A stretch of 64,000 bases of DNA from Silvimonas terrae (GCF_014202765.1 NZ_JACHHN010000001.1:747735-811734); one strand, 5' to 3'; positions 17,443 to 28,621 are shown, counted from the stretch's first letter. The notes: a model not told the origin generated them from the sequence alone. A program made the numbers and translations.

Positions 17443-18615
17443 ATGACAGATTTGCAACTTGGTTCGCTGATCGCTGGTGGTGCCATTGTCGCCGCCGTCT
17501 ACGCATTCAACTGGTGGCAAGAACACCGCTACCGCAAGCAGGCCGCCAAAGCCTTTGCCCGCAACCAGCCCGACGTGCTGCTGGATACGCCACAAAACGT
17601 GGTGCGCAAGGGTGATGCACAGCGGCTGGAGCCTGCGCTCAACACCCCGTCCTTCACTGCGGGCGACGTGCGCGAAGAGCCGGTGCTGGCCGGTCACACC
17701 GTCGCTGAAGTGTTGCAGGATGACGAGGCGCCCCAGCCAGAACCCGCCTGGACTGCGCCCGAGCCCGTGGCACCGCGCCCACAAACCACAGCACAGCCCG
17801 CCCCATCCGCGACCGCCGACGAAGACGCCGAGACCAGCTTGCTTGATCCCGCTTTTGATTTCATTGCCGAAGTCCACGCCGGTGTGGATATCCCCGCCGG
17901 AGAAGTGCCGCCGTTTCCTGCTACCAAGCGCGTGCGCGTGATTGGCCTGAACGAAGCCGGCCAGTGGCAAACCGTGTACGGCAGCACCGGCAACGCCTTT
18001 AGCGAATTGCGTATGGGCCTGCAACTGGTTGATCGCCAGGGGGCGCTGACCCAGGAACAACTCAATGGTTTTTGCATGGCCGTGCAGCAGTTTGCCGATG
18101 AACACGATGCCTCGGTGACTTTCCCGCAGCGCTCGGCCAAGCTTTCCACTGCGGCGCAACTGGACGAATTCTGCGCCTCGGTGGACGTGCTGATTGGCCT
18201 GAACGTCATGGCGACGGGCAACCCGCTGCCAATGGAAAAAGTGCGTGTTCTGGCTGAGCACGCCGGTCTGGTGAAGGCCCCGGATGGCACGTTCCAGTAC
18301 CGGAGCGAAAGCGGCAAGAGCCTGTTCTCGCTGACCAACCACGATCAGTCGCCGTTTGGCACTACATCGGAAGGTGTCACCCTGTTGTTCGACGTGCCCC
18401 GCGCTGCGGGTGGCCTTTCGGTATTCGAATACGTTTGTCAGTTTGCCATTCAGTTGTGTACCCAACTGGGTGCCACTCTGGTCGACGACAACGGCAAGCC
18501 GCTGACCAATGCCAGCCTGACCAATATCCATCAGCAACTGGCCCAGATTTACACGCGTATGGATGAACAAGGCATTGAGCCGGGCTCGCCTGTGGCCTTG
18601 CGTTTGTTTGCCTGA
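17443..18615 (+). CDS. zipA: Cell division protein ZipA
   Basis: ZipA anchors the FtsZ ring to the inner membrane. The 390-residue protein has one N-terminal membrane helix (about 7-25, LGSLIAGGAIVAAVYAFNWW) followed by basic residues. A low-complexity Pro/Ala-rich linker (about 55-135) comes next, then a C-terminal globular ZipA domain (about 245-385) that would bind the FtsZ tail. The topology (N-out, short periplasmic end) and the position between smc and ligA are both typical of the family in betaproteobacteria. Sequence similarity in the linker is not informative. Confidence 0.9.
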   Translation: MTDLQLGSLIAGGAIVAAVYAFNWWQEHRYRKQAAKAFARNQPDVLLDTPQNVVRKGDAQRLEPALNTPSFTAGDVREEPVLAGHTVAEVLQDDEAPQPEPAWTAPEPVAPRPQTTAQPAPSATADEDAETSLLDPAFDFIAEVHAGVDIPAGEVPPFPATKRVRVIGLNEAGQWQTVYGSTGNAFSELRMGLQLVDRQGALTQEQLNGFCMAVQQFADEHDASVTFPQRSAKLSTAAQLDEFCASVDVLIGLNVMATGNPLPMEKVRVLAEHAGLVKAPDGTFQYRSESGKSLFSLTNHDQSPFGTTSEGVTLLFDVPRAAGGLSVFEYVCQFAIQLCTQLGATLVDDNGKPLTNASLTNIHQQLAQIYTRMDEQGIEPGSPVALRLFA

Positions 18616-18634
18616 TGAACCATACCAGGATTGA

Positions 18635-21067
<2,433 letters not shown>

Positions 21068-21132
21068 GGCCATGGCGGTCTTTTGTCGGTGTTTGTCTTG
21101 CGTCTTAACCAGATATTCATGACTGTTCATTA

Positions 21133-21181
21133 AATTAAACACACTTTGAGAATTTTCTCTCCTTGACTTGTTTGTTTAATT
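21133..21181. promoter_or_regulatory. Inverted repeat upstream of the Cro-GalU frame, possible autoregulatory operator
   Basis: AATTAAACA (21133-21141) and its exact inverse TGTTTAATT (21173-21181) flank 31 AT-rich bases. A TTGACT (21163-21168) in the interval could be a -35 element; any matching -10 is weak. The location suits an operator for the Cro-like domain encoded just downstream. This is inferred. Confidence 0.35.
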
Positions 21182-21197
21182 GTCTGAACATTTGGTC

Positions 21198-22274
21198 ATG
21201 TACAAATCAGAAGCCATTCACTTGTTCGGTTCGCAAACGCGTCTTGCCGATTCGCTTGGGCTGGGGCGTTCCGCGGTCTCGCAATGGCCGGACGAACTGC
21301 ATCAGCGGCAAGCTGATCAGGTCATGGGTGCGGCACTGCGTCTGGGTTTGCTGGATTCGGGACATCACAGTAAAGGGATCGGTATGCAGAAAATTCGTAA
21401 AGCGGTATTCCCGGTAGCCGGGATGGGGACACGTTTCTTGCCGGCGACCAAAGCCAGCCCCAAAGAAATGATGTCCATCGTGGACAAACCCTTGATTCAG
21501 TACGCGGTGGAAGAAGCGCTGGCGGCTGGCATTACGGAAATGATCTTCATCACGGGCCGTAACAAGCGTTCCATCGAAGACCATTTTGACAAAGCCTACG
21601 AGCTGGAAAGCGAACTGGCTGCCAAGAACAAGCAAAAGCTGCTGGATATCGTGCAAGGCATTCTGCCCAAAGGCGTGACTTGCGTGTACATCCGCCAGCC
21701 GGAAGCGCTGGGTCTGGGTCATGCCGTACTCTGCGCCCGTCCGGCGGTGGGCGATGAGCCGTTTGCCGTCATTCTGGCCGATGACTTGATTGATGGCCGT
21801 TCTTCCGAACTCAAACTGATGGTCAATCTGTTTGATGACACGCATTGCTCCGTGCTGGGCGTGGAAGAAGTCCCCAAGGAAGACACTGGCTCTTACGGCA
21901 TTGTGGAAGTGGCCGAATCGCAAGGGGGCCGCCTCAAGATCAACTCTATTGTTGAGAAACCCAAGCCAGAAGAAGCCCCATCCAACCTGGCTGTGGTGGG
22001 TCGTTACGTGCTGACGCCGCGCATTTTCCATCATCTGCAAAGCGTCCAGCCGGGCAAGGGTGGCGAAATCCAGCTTACCGATGGCATTTTTGCCCTGATG
22101 CAGGAACAGCACGTGCTGGCGCATACCCTCAAGGGCACGCGCTATGACTGCGGCTCCAAGTTCGGCTTCCTGAAGGCCACCTACGAGTTGGGCCTCAAGC
22201 ACCCGGAAGTGGGCGCGGAATTTGCGGAATACGTGCGTGAACGCAATGCCGTGAATGGCAAGCAGACCGTCTAA
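21198..22274 (+). CDS. galU: GalU (UTP-glucose-1-phosphate uridylyltransferase) with in-frame N-terminal P22-Cro-like domain
   Basis: One uninterrupted frame of 358 codons. Residues 1-52 ([20 protein letters not shown], then [14 protein letters not shown]) have the layout of phage P22 Cro: a MYK start, an FGxQ turn, and a recognition helix ending AVSQW. After a short linker, residue 63 is an ATG (21384) that starts canonical GalU ([26 protein letters not shown], 296 residues), which makes UDP-glucose from glucose-1-phosphate and UTP. An AAGGGA lies five bases before 21384, so GalU can also be made alone; the upstream ATG has no clear ribosome site. It may therefore yield a fusion, native GalU, or both. 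The catalytic part is certain; the fusion is unusual. Confidence 0.85.
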   Translation: MYKSEAIHLFGSQTRLADSLGLGRSAVSQWPDELHQRQADQVMGAALRLGLLDSGHHSKGIGMQKIRKAVFPVAGMGTRFLPATKASPKEMMSIVDKPLIQYAVEEALAAGITEMIFITGRNKRSIEDHFDKAYELESELAAKNKQKLLDIVQGILPKGVTCVYIRQPEALGLGHAVLCARPAVGDEPFAVILADDLIDGRSSELKLMVNLFDDTHCSVLGVEEVPKEDTGSYGIVEVAESQGGRLKINSIVEKPKPEEAPSNLAVVGRYVLTPRIFHHLQSVQPGKGGEIQLTDGIFALMQEQHVLAHTLKGTRYDCGSKFGFLKATYELGLKHPEVGAEFAEYVRERNAVNGKQTV

Positions 22275-22328
22275 GGTGCGTATATCAGACGCGCTGGCGT
22301 AAAAAACTTTTGATGTGGATTCAAAGAC

Positions 22329-22359
22329 AAAGGGGCTTGCCATCGTGCGGCCCCTTTTT
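22329..22359 (+). terminator. Rho-independent terminator after galU
   Basis: AAAGGGGC pairs with GCCCCTTT around a 13-14 base loop, followed by T residues. Confidence 0.75.
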
Positions 22360-22454
22360 CTCGCTTAGTAATTGCGGGCAGATGCCGATATGATGCAAGA
22401 ATCGTATGGCATATCACGCGCCCCGGCGCTTTCGCAAAGCCAGGAGGACAATGC

Positions 22455-23198
22455 ATGCTTGCCCTGATTGGGGGAACCGGCGCGGGTCAGCCGGCGAATT
22501 TGCAGGTCACACGCCGACTGGTCGTGCGCACGCCGTATGGGGATCCGTCCGGTGCGCTGACCTTTGGTGAAGTTGCAGGGCGCCCGGTGGTGTTTATTGC
22601 CCGTCATGGCTATGGCCATACCATACCGCCCCATCTGATCAACTATCGGGCCAATATCTGGGCGCTGACTCAACAGCCTGTTACCCACATTGTGGCTATT
22701 GCTTCGGTAGGCGGTATCCGCACTGATATGGGACCTGGAACACTGGTGATCCCCGATCAGATCATTGATTACACTTGGGGCCGCAAACAAACCATGTTTG
22801 AGGTGGGTGAGCACCCGGTCACCCATGTCGACTTTACCGAGCCGTATTCCGGCGATCTGCGCTCGGCCTTGCTGGATGCAGCGCGACAAAGCCGGGTCAG
22901 TGTCGTCGATGGTGGCACGTACGCTTGCACCCAGGGGCCGCGCCTGGAGACGGCCGCGGAAATCTGCCGCATTCAGCGTGATGGTGGCGATATGGTTGGT
23001 ATGACCGGCATGCCTGAAGCCGTGCTGGCGCGTGAGGTGGGGGTGCCCTATGCCACACTGGCCGTGGTGTCGAACTGGGCTGCCGGGCAGCAAGATAGCC
23101 AGCGTGGCGTGGTTTTCAGCGCAGCAAGTGGCGTTTTTGAGGCTGCCATGATGAGAGCCAATTCCGTACTTGAAGCCCTGGTCCTGACCGGGGTGTGA
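22455..23198 (+). CDS. S-methyl-5'-thioinosine phosphorylase / MTA-phosphorylase family
   Basis: A 247-residue purine nucleoside phosphorylase of the MTAP family. Visible blocks are LIGGTGA at the phosphate loop, ARHGYGHTIPPHLINYRAN (about 54-72), VGGI, FTEPYS, TYACTQGPRLETAAEI and the substrate-pocket block GMTGMPEAVLARE (about 178-190). Length and the M-T-G-M-P-E-A block fit the methylthioinosine-specific branch characterised in Pseudomonas better than general MTA phosphorylase; that specificity is inferred. It salvages purine and methylthioribose from polyamine or homoserine-lactone synthesis. An AGGAGG lies seven bases before the ATG. It ends 17 bases before rfbF and may share its transcript. 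Confidence 0.85.
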   Translation: MLALIGGTGAGQPANLQVTRRLVVRTPYGDPSGALTFGEVAGRPVVFIARHGYGHTIPPHLINYRANIWALTQQPVTHIVAIASVGGIRTDMGPGTLVIPDQIIDYTWGRKQTMFEVGEHPVTHVDFTEPYSGDLRSALLDAARQSRVSVVDGGTYACTQGPRLETAAEICRIQRDGGDMVGMTGMPEAVLAREVGVPYATLAVVSNWAAGQQDSQRGVVFSAASGVFEAAMMRANSVLEALVLTGV

Positions 23199-23215
23199 AC
23201 GAAGGGACAAACAGC

Positions 23216-23995
23216 GTGAAGGTGGTCATTCTTGCGGGCGGTCTGGGCACACGTCTTGGTGAAGAAACAGATCTGCGACCCAAGCCCATGGTTGAGATCG
23301 GCGGGCGCCCGATTCTTTGGCACATCATGAAGATCTATGCGGCCCAGGGTTATTCCGAATTTGTGATTTTGCTGGGTTACAAGGGCAATCACATCAAGGA
23401 GTTCTTTGCCAATTATTTTCTGTACCAGGGTGATGTCACCATTGATCTGTCCAATAACCAGATTGAGGTACACCGCAACCAGTCTGAATCCTGGAAGGTG
23501 ACCTTGCTGGAAACCGGTCTGTCGTCGCAAACCGGTGGCCGCATCTTGCGGGCGCGGGACTACCTGGGCGGCGAAGATTTCATGCTGACTTATGGCGATG
23601 GCGTGTCCGACGTCAACATTGCCGTACAACTGGCGCAACACCAGGCCTCGCCAGACGCACTGGTGACCATGACCTGTGTGCAGCCGGAGCCGCGCTTTGG
23701 CCTGGTGGACGAAGACGCCAATGGCTATATCCGCGAGTTTCACGAAAAACCGCCTGGCGATCTGGGCTGGATCAACGCTGGCTTCATGATCTGCCGTCCG
23801 GGCGTGTTCGATTACATCAAGGATGGCGACGCGACCATCTTCGAGAGGGAGCCGCTGGAAGCGCTGGCTGGCGATGGCAAGCTCAAGGCATACCGCCATC
23901 ATGGCTTCTGGAAATGCATGGATACGCTGCGCGACAAAATCCAGTTGAACCAGATGTGGGATCAGGGCAAAGCACCCTGGAAAATCTGGGACTAA
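23216..23995 (+). CDS. rfbF: Glucose-1-phosphate cytidylyltransferase
   Basis: RfbF makes CDP-glucose from glucose-1-phosphate and CTP, the first committed step to CDP-6-deoxysugars. The 259-residue protein shows the nucleotidyltransferase start VVILAGGLGTRLGEETDLRP, KPMVEIGGRPILWHIM, a YGDGVSDVNI metal-binding block (about residue 127), and FGLVDEDANG with INAGFMICRPG. The length equals that of known CDP-glucose pyrophosphorylases (257). The GTG at 23216 is chosen because AAGGGA precedes it and homologues start at this point; the frame is open from 23195. It begins a run of sugar genes ending at the flagellin gene. Confidence 0.94.
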   Translation: MKVVILAGGLGTRLGEETDLRPKPMVEIGGRPILWHIMKIYAAQGYSEFVILLGYKGNHIKEFFANYFLYQGDVTIDLSNNQIEVHRNQSESWKVTLLETGLSSQTGGRILRARDYLGGEDFMLTYGDGVSDVNIAVQLAQHQASPDALVTMTCVQPEPRFGLVDEDANGYIREFHEKPPGDLGWINAGFMICRPGVFDYIKDGDATIFEREPLEALAGDGKLKAYRHHGFWKCMDTLRDKIQLNQMWDQGKAPWKIWD

Positions 23996-24011
23996 GTCAG
24001 GATGCGTCGAC

Positions 24012-25085
24012 GTGTTCAATGACATTTACCAGGGCTGCCGTGTTTTTGTCACCGGGCATACCGGTTTCAAAGGGTCGTGGCTTGCCCTGTGGCTGCAACA
24101 ACTTGGTGCCCAGGTTGAAGGGTATGCCTTGCCGCCGGAGGCCGGCGAGCCGGCACACTGGTCGGCGCTTGGGCTCGATTGTGGCTCTACGTTGGCGGAT
24201 ATCCGTGATGCCGGCGTTTTGCAGCAGTCGATCGAGCGAGCCCGGCCGGAGATCGTCTTTCACCTTGCAGCGCAGCCCTTGGTGCTGGCCTCTTATCAGG
24301 ACCCGCTGACTACCTGGCAAACCAATGTCATGGGTACGGCCAATGTGCTTGAAGCGTGTCGCGCTGTGGATTCGGTCAAGGCGGTGGTCGTCATTACCAC
24401 CGACAAGTGCTACGAAAACAAAGAATGGAGCTGGGGCTACCGAGAGACAGATACGCTGGGTGGACATGATCCGTATAGCGCCTCCAAAGCTGCGGCAGAG
24501 CTGGTCGCGGCCTCTTACCGCAGTAGTTTTGCCGAGCGCGCCGGTGCGCCGCGTTTGCTGATCGCCACGGCACGGGCCGGCAACGTGATTGGCGGTGGCG
24601 ATTGGGCGCAAAACCGGCTGATTCCGGACGTGGCACGCGCGGTGGCCGTCGGGCAGAGGGTGGATATCCGCAATCCGCTGGCCATTCGTCCCTGGCAGCA
24701 TGTGCTGGAATCGCTTTCAGCCTATTTGTTGATTGGCGAGCGTTTGCTGGCAGGCGACGAAACCGTAGCTTGCGCCTGGAATGTCGGCCCGCTGGAATCG
24801 GATATCGCCTCAGTGGGCGAGGTGCTGACGCAGTTGGGACGTCTGTGGCCAGCCGTGGCATGGCAGCAGGTGGGTGCGGTGGCGCATGAAACCAGTGCGT
24901 TGAGACTGGATTCATCGCACATCCGCACCCGGCTGGGCTGGCAACCGGTCTGGCGGTTGCAACAGGCACTGGCGCAAACCGGTTCCTGGTATCAGGACTG
25001 GATGCGCGGCGAGCTGATCTCGCTGCAACAATTGCAACAATATCAACACGATGCCGCGCTGGCCGGCCTGGTGTGGGCGCGCTGA
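24012..25085 (+). CDS. rfbG: CDP-glucose 4,6-dehydratase
   Basis: RfbG converts CDP-glucose to CDP-4-keto-6-deoxyglucose. It is a 357-residue short-chain dehydrogenase/reductase-type enzyme with an NAD-binding start VFVTGHTGFKGSWLALWL (about 10-28), HLAAQPLVLASYQDP, ITTDKCYENKEW, the catalytic YSASK (about residue 157), RAGNVIGGGDWAQNRLIPD and IRPWQHVLE. These blocks are diagnostic of the CDP-glucose enzyme rather than dTDP-glucose dehydratase. The start codon is GTG at 24012, 16 bases after rfbF. No rfbH/ddhC 3-dehydrase follows, so the pathway does not lead to ordinary 3,6-dideoxyhexoses. Confidence 0.94.
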   Translation: MFNDIYQGCRVFVTGHTGFKGSWLALWLQQLGAQVEGYALPPEAGEPAHWSALGLDCGSTLADIRDAGVLQQSIERARPEIVFHLAAQPLVLASYQDPLTTWQTNVMGTANVLEACRAVDSVKAVVVITTDKCYENKEWSWGYRETDTLGGHDPYSASKAAAELVAASYRSSFAERAGAPRLLIATARAGNVIGGGDWAQNRLIPDVARAVAVGQRVDIRNPLAIRPWQHVLESLSAYLLIGERLLAGDETVACAWNVGPLESDIASVGEVLTQLGRLWPAVAWQQVGAVAHETSALRLDSSHIRTRLGWQPVWRLQQALAQTGSWYQDWMRGELISLQQLQQYQHDAALAGLVWAR

Positions 25086-25636
25086 TGCGTATCACACCGC
25101 TTGATATCGCAGGTGCCGCCATCCTGGAAACAGACCGGCGCGGTGATGAACGGGGCAGTTTTGCGCGCTGGTTCTGCACGAATGAACTGGCAACCTTGCT
25201 GGGGGACTCGCAGGTCTGCCAGGTCAATCATTCGTTCACCCAGGAACAAGGCAGCATCCGCGGCCTGCATTTCCAGCACCCGCCCGCAGCAGAAAAGAAA
25301 ATTATCCGATGCCTGGTGGGAGCGGTGTTTGACGTAGTGGCCGACCTGCGCGCTGGCTCGCCTACCTTTTTGCAATGGCGCAGCGTTGAGCTTTCGGCAA
25401 AGAACGACCGTGCTTTGCTGTTGCCAGAAGGTTGCGCACACGGTTTCCAAACGCTGGCCAGCGATACGCAGTTGCTGTATCTGCACACGGCTTTTTATAC
25501 GCCTGCCCTGGAAGCCGGGCTGCGTTATAACGATCCACGTTTGAACATTGCCTGGCCGCTGCCGCCCGCACAGCTGTCTGCCCGTGACCAGCAACATCCT
25601 TTATTGACTGAAGATTTTCGTGGAATCGAGCCATGA
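25085..25636 (+). CDS. RmlC-like 4-keto-6-deoxysugar 3,5-epimerase
   Basis: A 183-residue cupin of the RmlC family. Visible landmarks are ERGSFARWF (about 20-28), VNHSFTQEQGSIRGLHFQ (catalytic His in RGLH), LLLPEGCAHGFQTL and YNDPRLNIAWP. RmlC proteins epimerise C3 and/or C5 of NDP-4-keto-6-deoxyhexoses. With CDP-glucose enzymes directly upstream, the likely substrate here is CDP-4-keto-6-deoxyglucose rather than the dTDP sugar; this is inferred from context. The ATG overlaps the rfbG stop (ATGA), indicating translational coupling. Confidence 0.88.
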   Translation: MRITPLDIAGAAILETDRRGDERGSFARWFCTNELATLLGDSQVCQVNHSFTQEQGSIRGLHFQHPPAAEKKIIRCLVGAVFDVVADLRAGSPTFLQWRSVELSAKNDRALLLPEGCAHGFQTLASDTQLLYLHTAFYTPALEAGLRYNDPRLNIAWPLPPAQLSARDQQHPLLTEDFRGIEP

Positions 25637-26856
25637 AGTGTCGTCATTGCCATAGCCCTTTGCAGCTTGATTTTGTTGATCTGGGCTTTTCTCCACCCTC
25701 CAATGCCTATCTGGATGCGGCTCGTCTGTCCGCGCCGGAGACGTATTATCCGCTGCGCGTGAAAGTCTGCGAGCAGTGCTGGCTGGTGCAAACCGAAGAC
25801 TTTGCTCGCCACGATGAACTGTTTGATGCCGGGTATGCGTATTTCTCCTCGACCTCATCCACCTGGCTGGCGCATGCGCAAAAATATGTGGAGATGATTG
25901 CCCGACGCTTAGGGCTGGGCCCGCAGTCCCTGGTGGTCGAGGTGGCTGCCAATGATGGCTATCTGCTGCAATACGTGTTGCAGCAGGGTATCCGCTGCGT
26001 GGGCGTAGAGCCCACCCACAGCACTGCCAAAGCCGCCCGCGAGCGCGGGTTGGAGATCGAAGAAATCTTTCTGGGCGTGAATAGCGCAGAGGCGCTACGC
26101 GCGCGGCATGGCGCGGCGGACCTGGTGGTCGCCAATAATGTGTTGGCGCATGTGCCGGACATCAACGACTTTGTCGCTGGCATTGCGCATTTGCTCACCC
26201 CCCAGGGCACGGTGACGTTTGAGTTTCCGCACGTGCAGAACCTGATCGAACAAATCCAGTTCGACACGATTTATCACGAGCATTTTTCCTATCTGTCGCT
26301 GCTGGCCGTGCAGCCTATCCTGCGTCAGGCCGGGCTGCGGGTGTATGACGTGGAATTACTGCCCACACACGGCGGCAGCTTGCGGGTCTACGCTTGCCCG
26401 CAGGGCGCGGTGCATGCCGAACAGCCGGCCGTGGCCGCCACCCTGGCGGGTGAGCGCTCTGCCGGGCTGGATCAGCCGCAGGTTTATCGAGATTTCCAAT
26501 CTCGTGCTGACGTTGTACGGCTGGGTTTGCAAGCCTTTTTGCTGGAGCAAAAACGCCTTGGCAAAAAAGTGCTCGGCTATGGTGCTGCGGCAAAAGGGAA
26601 TACGCTACTCAATTACGCGGGCGTGGATGGTCTGCTGGTGGAACAGGTGGCGGACGCAGCCCCCTCCAAGCAAGGCAAGTACCTGCCGGGTAGCCATATC
26701 CAGGTGATTACCCCGCAAGCATTGATGGATGCCCGGCCGGATTTTGTGCTGATCCTGCCATGGAACCTGAAACATGAAGTCATGCGACAACTGGCCGGCA
26801 TCCGTGAATGGGGCGGACAGTTTGTGGTGGCGATACCCGAGGTGGAAATCCTGTGA
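25633..26856 (+). CDS. NDP-sugar C-methyltransferase (SAM-dependent, TylC3-like)
   Basis: The 407-residue protein has the three-part layout of sugar C-methyltransferases: an N-terminal zinc knuckle (Cys3, Cys6, Cys46, Cys49), a class I SAM domain (VVEVAANDGYLLQYV, near residue 97), and a C-terminal domain containing LGYGAAAKGNTLLNY (about 317-331). The motif YHEHFSYLSL near residue 217 carries the His used as base in characterised 3-C-methyltransferases acting on 4-keto sugars. It would branch the CDP-4-keto-6-deoxyhexose. Its ATG overlaps the preceding stop by four bases. The position methylated is inferred from the family (usually C3). Confidence 0.88.
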   Translation: MKCRHCHSPLQLDFVDLGFSPPSNAYLDAARLSAPETYYPLRVKVCEQCWLVQTEDFARHDELFDAGYAYFSSTSSTWLAHAQKYVEMIARRLGLGPQSLVVEVAANDGYLLQYVLQQGIRCVGVEPTHSTAKAARERGLEIEEIFLGVNSAEALRARHGAADLVVANNVLAHVPDINDFVAGIAHLLTPQGTVTFEFPHVQNLIEQIQFDTIYHEHFSYLSLLAVQPILRQAGLRVYDVELLPTHGGSLRVYACPQGAVHAEQPAVAATLAGERSAGLDQPQVYRDFQSRADVVRLGLQAFLLEQKRLGKKVLGYGAAAKGNTLLNYAGVDGLLVEQVADAAPSKQGKYLPGSHIQVITPQALMDARPDFVLILPWNLKHEVMRQLAGIREWGGQFVVAIPEVEIL

Positions 26857-27971
26857 GCCAGACCCGCATCCTGTATACCAAGCCTTCCATCACCGAGCGC
26901 GAGATTACCTACGCCACTGATGCCGCGGCCCATGGCTGGGGTGAGCGTTGCTACGACTATATCAACCGCTTTGAGCGGGATTTCGCCAACTGGATTGGCG
27001 CCACTCATGCCATTGCGACGTCCAGCTGTACTGGCGCAATGCATATGGCACTGGCCGCGCTGGAGATCGGCGAAGGCGATGAAGTCATCCTGGCCGATAC
27101 CAACTGGATTGCGACGGTCGCGCCCATCGTTCATGTTGGCGCTACTCCGGTCTTTGTCGATGTGCTGGCCCAATCGTGGTGTCTTGATCCGGTAAAGGTG
27201 GAGGCCGCCATTACCCCCAGAACCCGTGCGATTGTGGCGACCCATATCTACGGCAATCTGTGTGATCTGGACGCACTGGCCGTGATTGCCGAGCGTCATG
27301 GCCTGGTGCTGATCGAAGACGCAGCAGAGGCCATCGGCTCGGTCTACCACGGGCGCCGTGCGGGATCGGTAGGGCGGTTTGGCGTATTTTCGTTTCATGG
27401 CACCAAAACCATGACCACCGGCGAAGGCGGCATGTTTGTCACCAGTGACCCGGATTTGTACGAACGCGTGCTAACCCTGAGCAATCATGGCCGCAAGCGT
27501 GGCGAAACCCGCCAGTTCTGGCCGGCGGAGATCGGTTTTAAATACAAGATGTCCAATGTTCAGGCGGCGATCGGTTGCGCCCAGCTTGAACGGATTGATG
27601 AACTGGTCGCGCGCAAGCGCGAGGTATTCCACCAGTATCAGGCCGCCCTGCGCGCATGGCCGCAGATCAGCATGAACCCGGAACCCGCAGGAACGCTGAA
27701 CGGGTACTGGATGCCGACCGCAATCTTTGAACCGGCCACCGGGGTAACGCGGGAACAACTGCAGGCCGCATTCGGGCGTGAACAGATTGATGCGCGGGTC
27801 TTTTTCAGCCCGCTATCCAGCACCCCGCCTTTTGCCGCAGTGCCGCAGAACCAGCTAGCGTTTGATCTCCCCTCGCGCGCCATCAATCTGCCCAGTTATC
27901 ACGATCTGACCCCAGAGCAGATTGAGCGGGTCGTCGCTTGCCTTTTGAGCGTATTGCCGGAGGCGCGGTGA
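26853..27971 (+). CDS. DegT/DnrJ/EryC1/StrS sugar aminotransferase
   Basis: A 372-residue PLP-dependent aminotransferase that would add an amino group to a 4-keto sugar nucleotide. Visible blocks are ATSSCTGAMHMALAAL (about 53-68), IVATHIYGNLCDLDAL, VLIEDAAEAIGS and SFHGTKTMTTGEGGM with the PLP lysine at residue 185, then GFKYKMSNVQAAIG. The presence of that lysine rules out a 3-dehydrase (DdhC/ColD type), where it is His. It resembles perosamine-synthetase-like 4-aminotransferases. The GTG start overlaps the previous stop (GTGA). Sugar substrate and stereochemistry are inferred from the neighbours. Confidence 0.88.
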   Translation: MSQTRILYTKPSITEREITYATDAAAHGWGERCYDYINRFERDFANWIGATHAIATSSCTGAMHMALAALEIGEGDEVILADTNWIATVAPIVHVGATPVFVDVLAQSWCLDPVKVEAAITPRTRAIVATHIYGNLCDLDALAVIAERHGLVLIEDAAEAIGSVYHGRRAGSVGRFGVFSFHGTKTMTTGEGGMFVTSDPDLYERVLTLSNHGRKRGETRQFWPAEIGFKYKMSNVQAAIGCAQLERIDELVARKREVFHQYQAALRAWPQISMNPEPAGTLNGYWMPTAIFEPATGVTREQLQAAFGREQIDARVFFSPLSSTPPFAAVPQNQLAFDLPSRAINLPSYHDLTPEQIERVVACLLSVLPEAR

Positions 27972-28621
27972 AAAAAGTCTTGCTGCTCGGGGCCAATAAC
28001 CCGGAGTCCCCGCGCATATTGCAAAGGGTACGCGAGCATGGCGCAGCGGACTTTGCCGGATATATCGACAACGATCCGGCCAAAAAAGGCCAGGATTTCT
28101 ACGGCCTGCCGGTGTTTGGCGGTTTTGATGTGTTGCCCCGGTTTGACCCGGCCCAATACACCTTTGTGAACCTGATCTCTGGTGATTGCGTTACCCGGCA
28201 TGAGACCACGCAGTATATGCTCGGCGCTGGCTTTGCCATGAGCAACCTGATTCATCCAGCCATTGATTTGCTGATGGTGGAATTGGGCACCGGCATTTAT
28301 TTGCGCGAAGGCGTCATTGTGCAGGCCGGGGTCAAATTGGCTGACAATGTCTGCATGCACATTGGGGCATTGATCGGACATGAAACACAGATCGGGGAAT
28401 CTTCATTCATTGCCCCTGGTGTCTCGGTATGCGGCTGTGTTGAAATAGGTCGCGGGGTTTTTGTTGGTGCGGGCGCCACCATATTGCCCAGGCTGAAAAT
28501 AGGGGATTGGGCGGTGATTGGCGCAGGTGCGGTGATTACCAAAGATGTGCCGGCGGGTGCGGTCATGGTGGGTAATCCCGCGCGGATACTTAGAATGCGT
28601 GACTCGCAGGTGTCACAGTAA
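27968..28621 (+). CDS. PglD/NeuD-like sugar O/N-acyltransferase
   Basis: A 217-residue acyltransferase with a Rossmann-like N-terminal sugar-nucleotide domain (KKVLLLGANNPESPR, then YIDNDPAKKG) and a C-terminal left-handed parallel beta-helix of hexapeptide repeats (about 105-205: GTGIYLREGVIVQAG, IGALIGHE, APGVSVCGCVEIGRG, GAGAVITKDVPAG, VGNPARI). In PglD- and NeuD-type enzymes this architecture transfers acetyl from acetyl-CoA. Directly behind the aminotransferase it most likely N-acetylates the new amino group. GTG overlaps the aminotransferase stop. The acyl group is inferred. Confidence 0.85.
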   Translation: MKKVLLLGANNPESPRILQRVREHGAADFAGYIDNDPAKKGQDFYGLPVFGGFDVLPRFDPAQYTFVNLISGDCVTRHETTQYMLGAGFAMSNLIHPAIDLLMVELGTGIYLREGVIVQAGVKLADNVCMHIGALIGHETQIGESSFIAPGVSVCGCVEIGRGVFVGAGATILPRLKIGDWAVIGAGAVITKDVPAGAVMVGNPARILRMRDSQVSQ

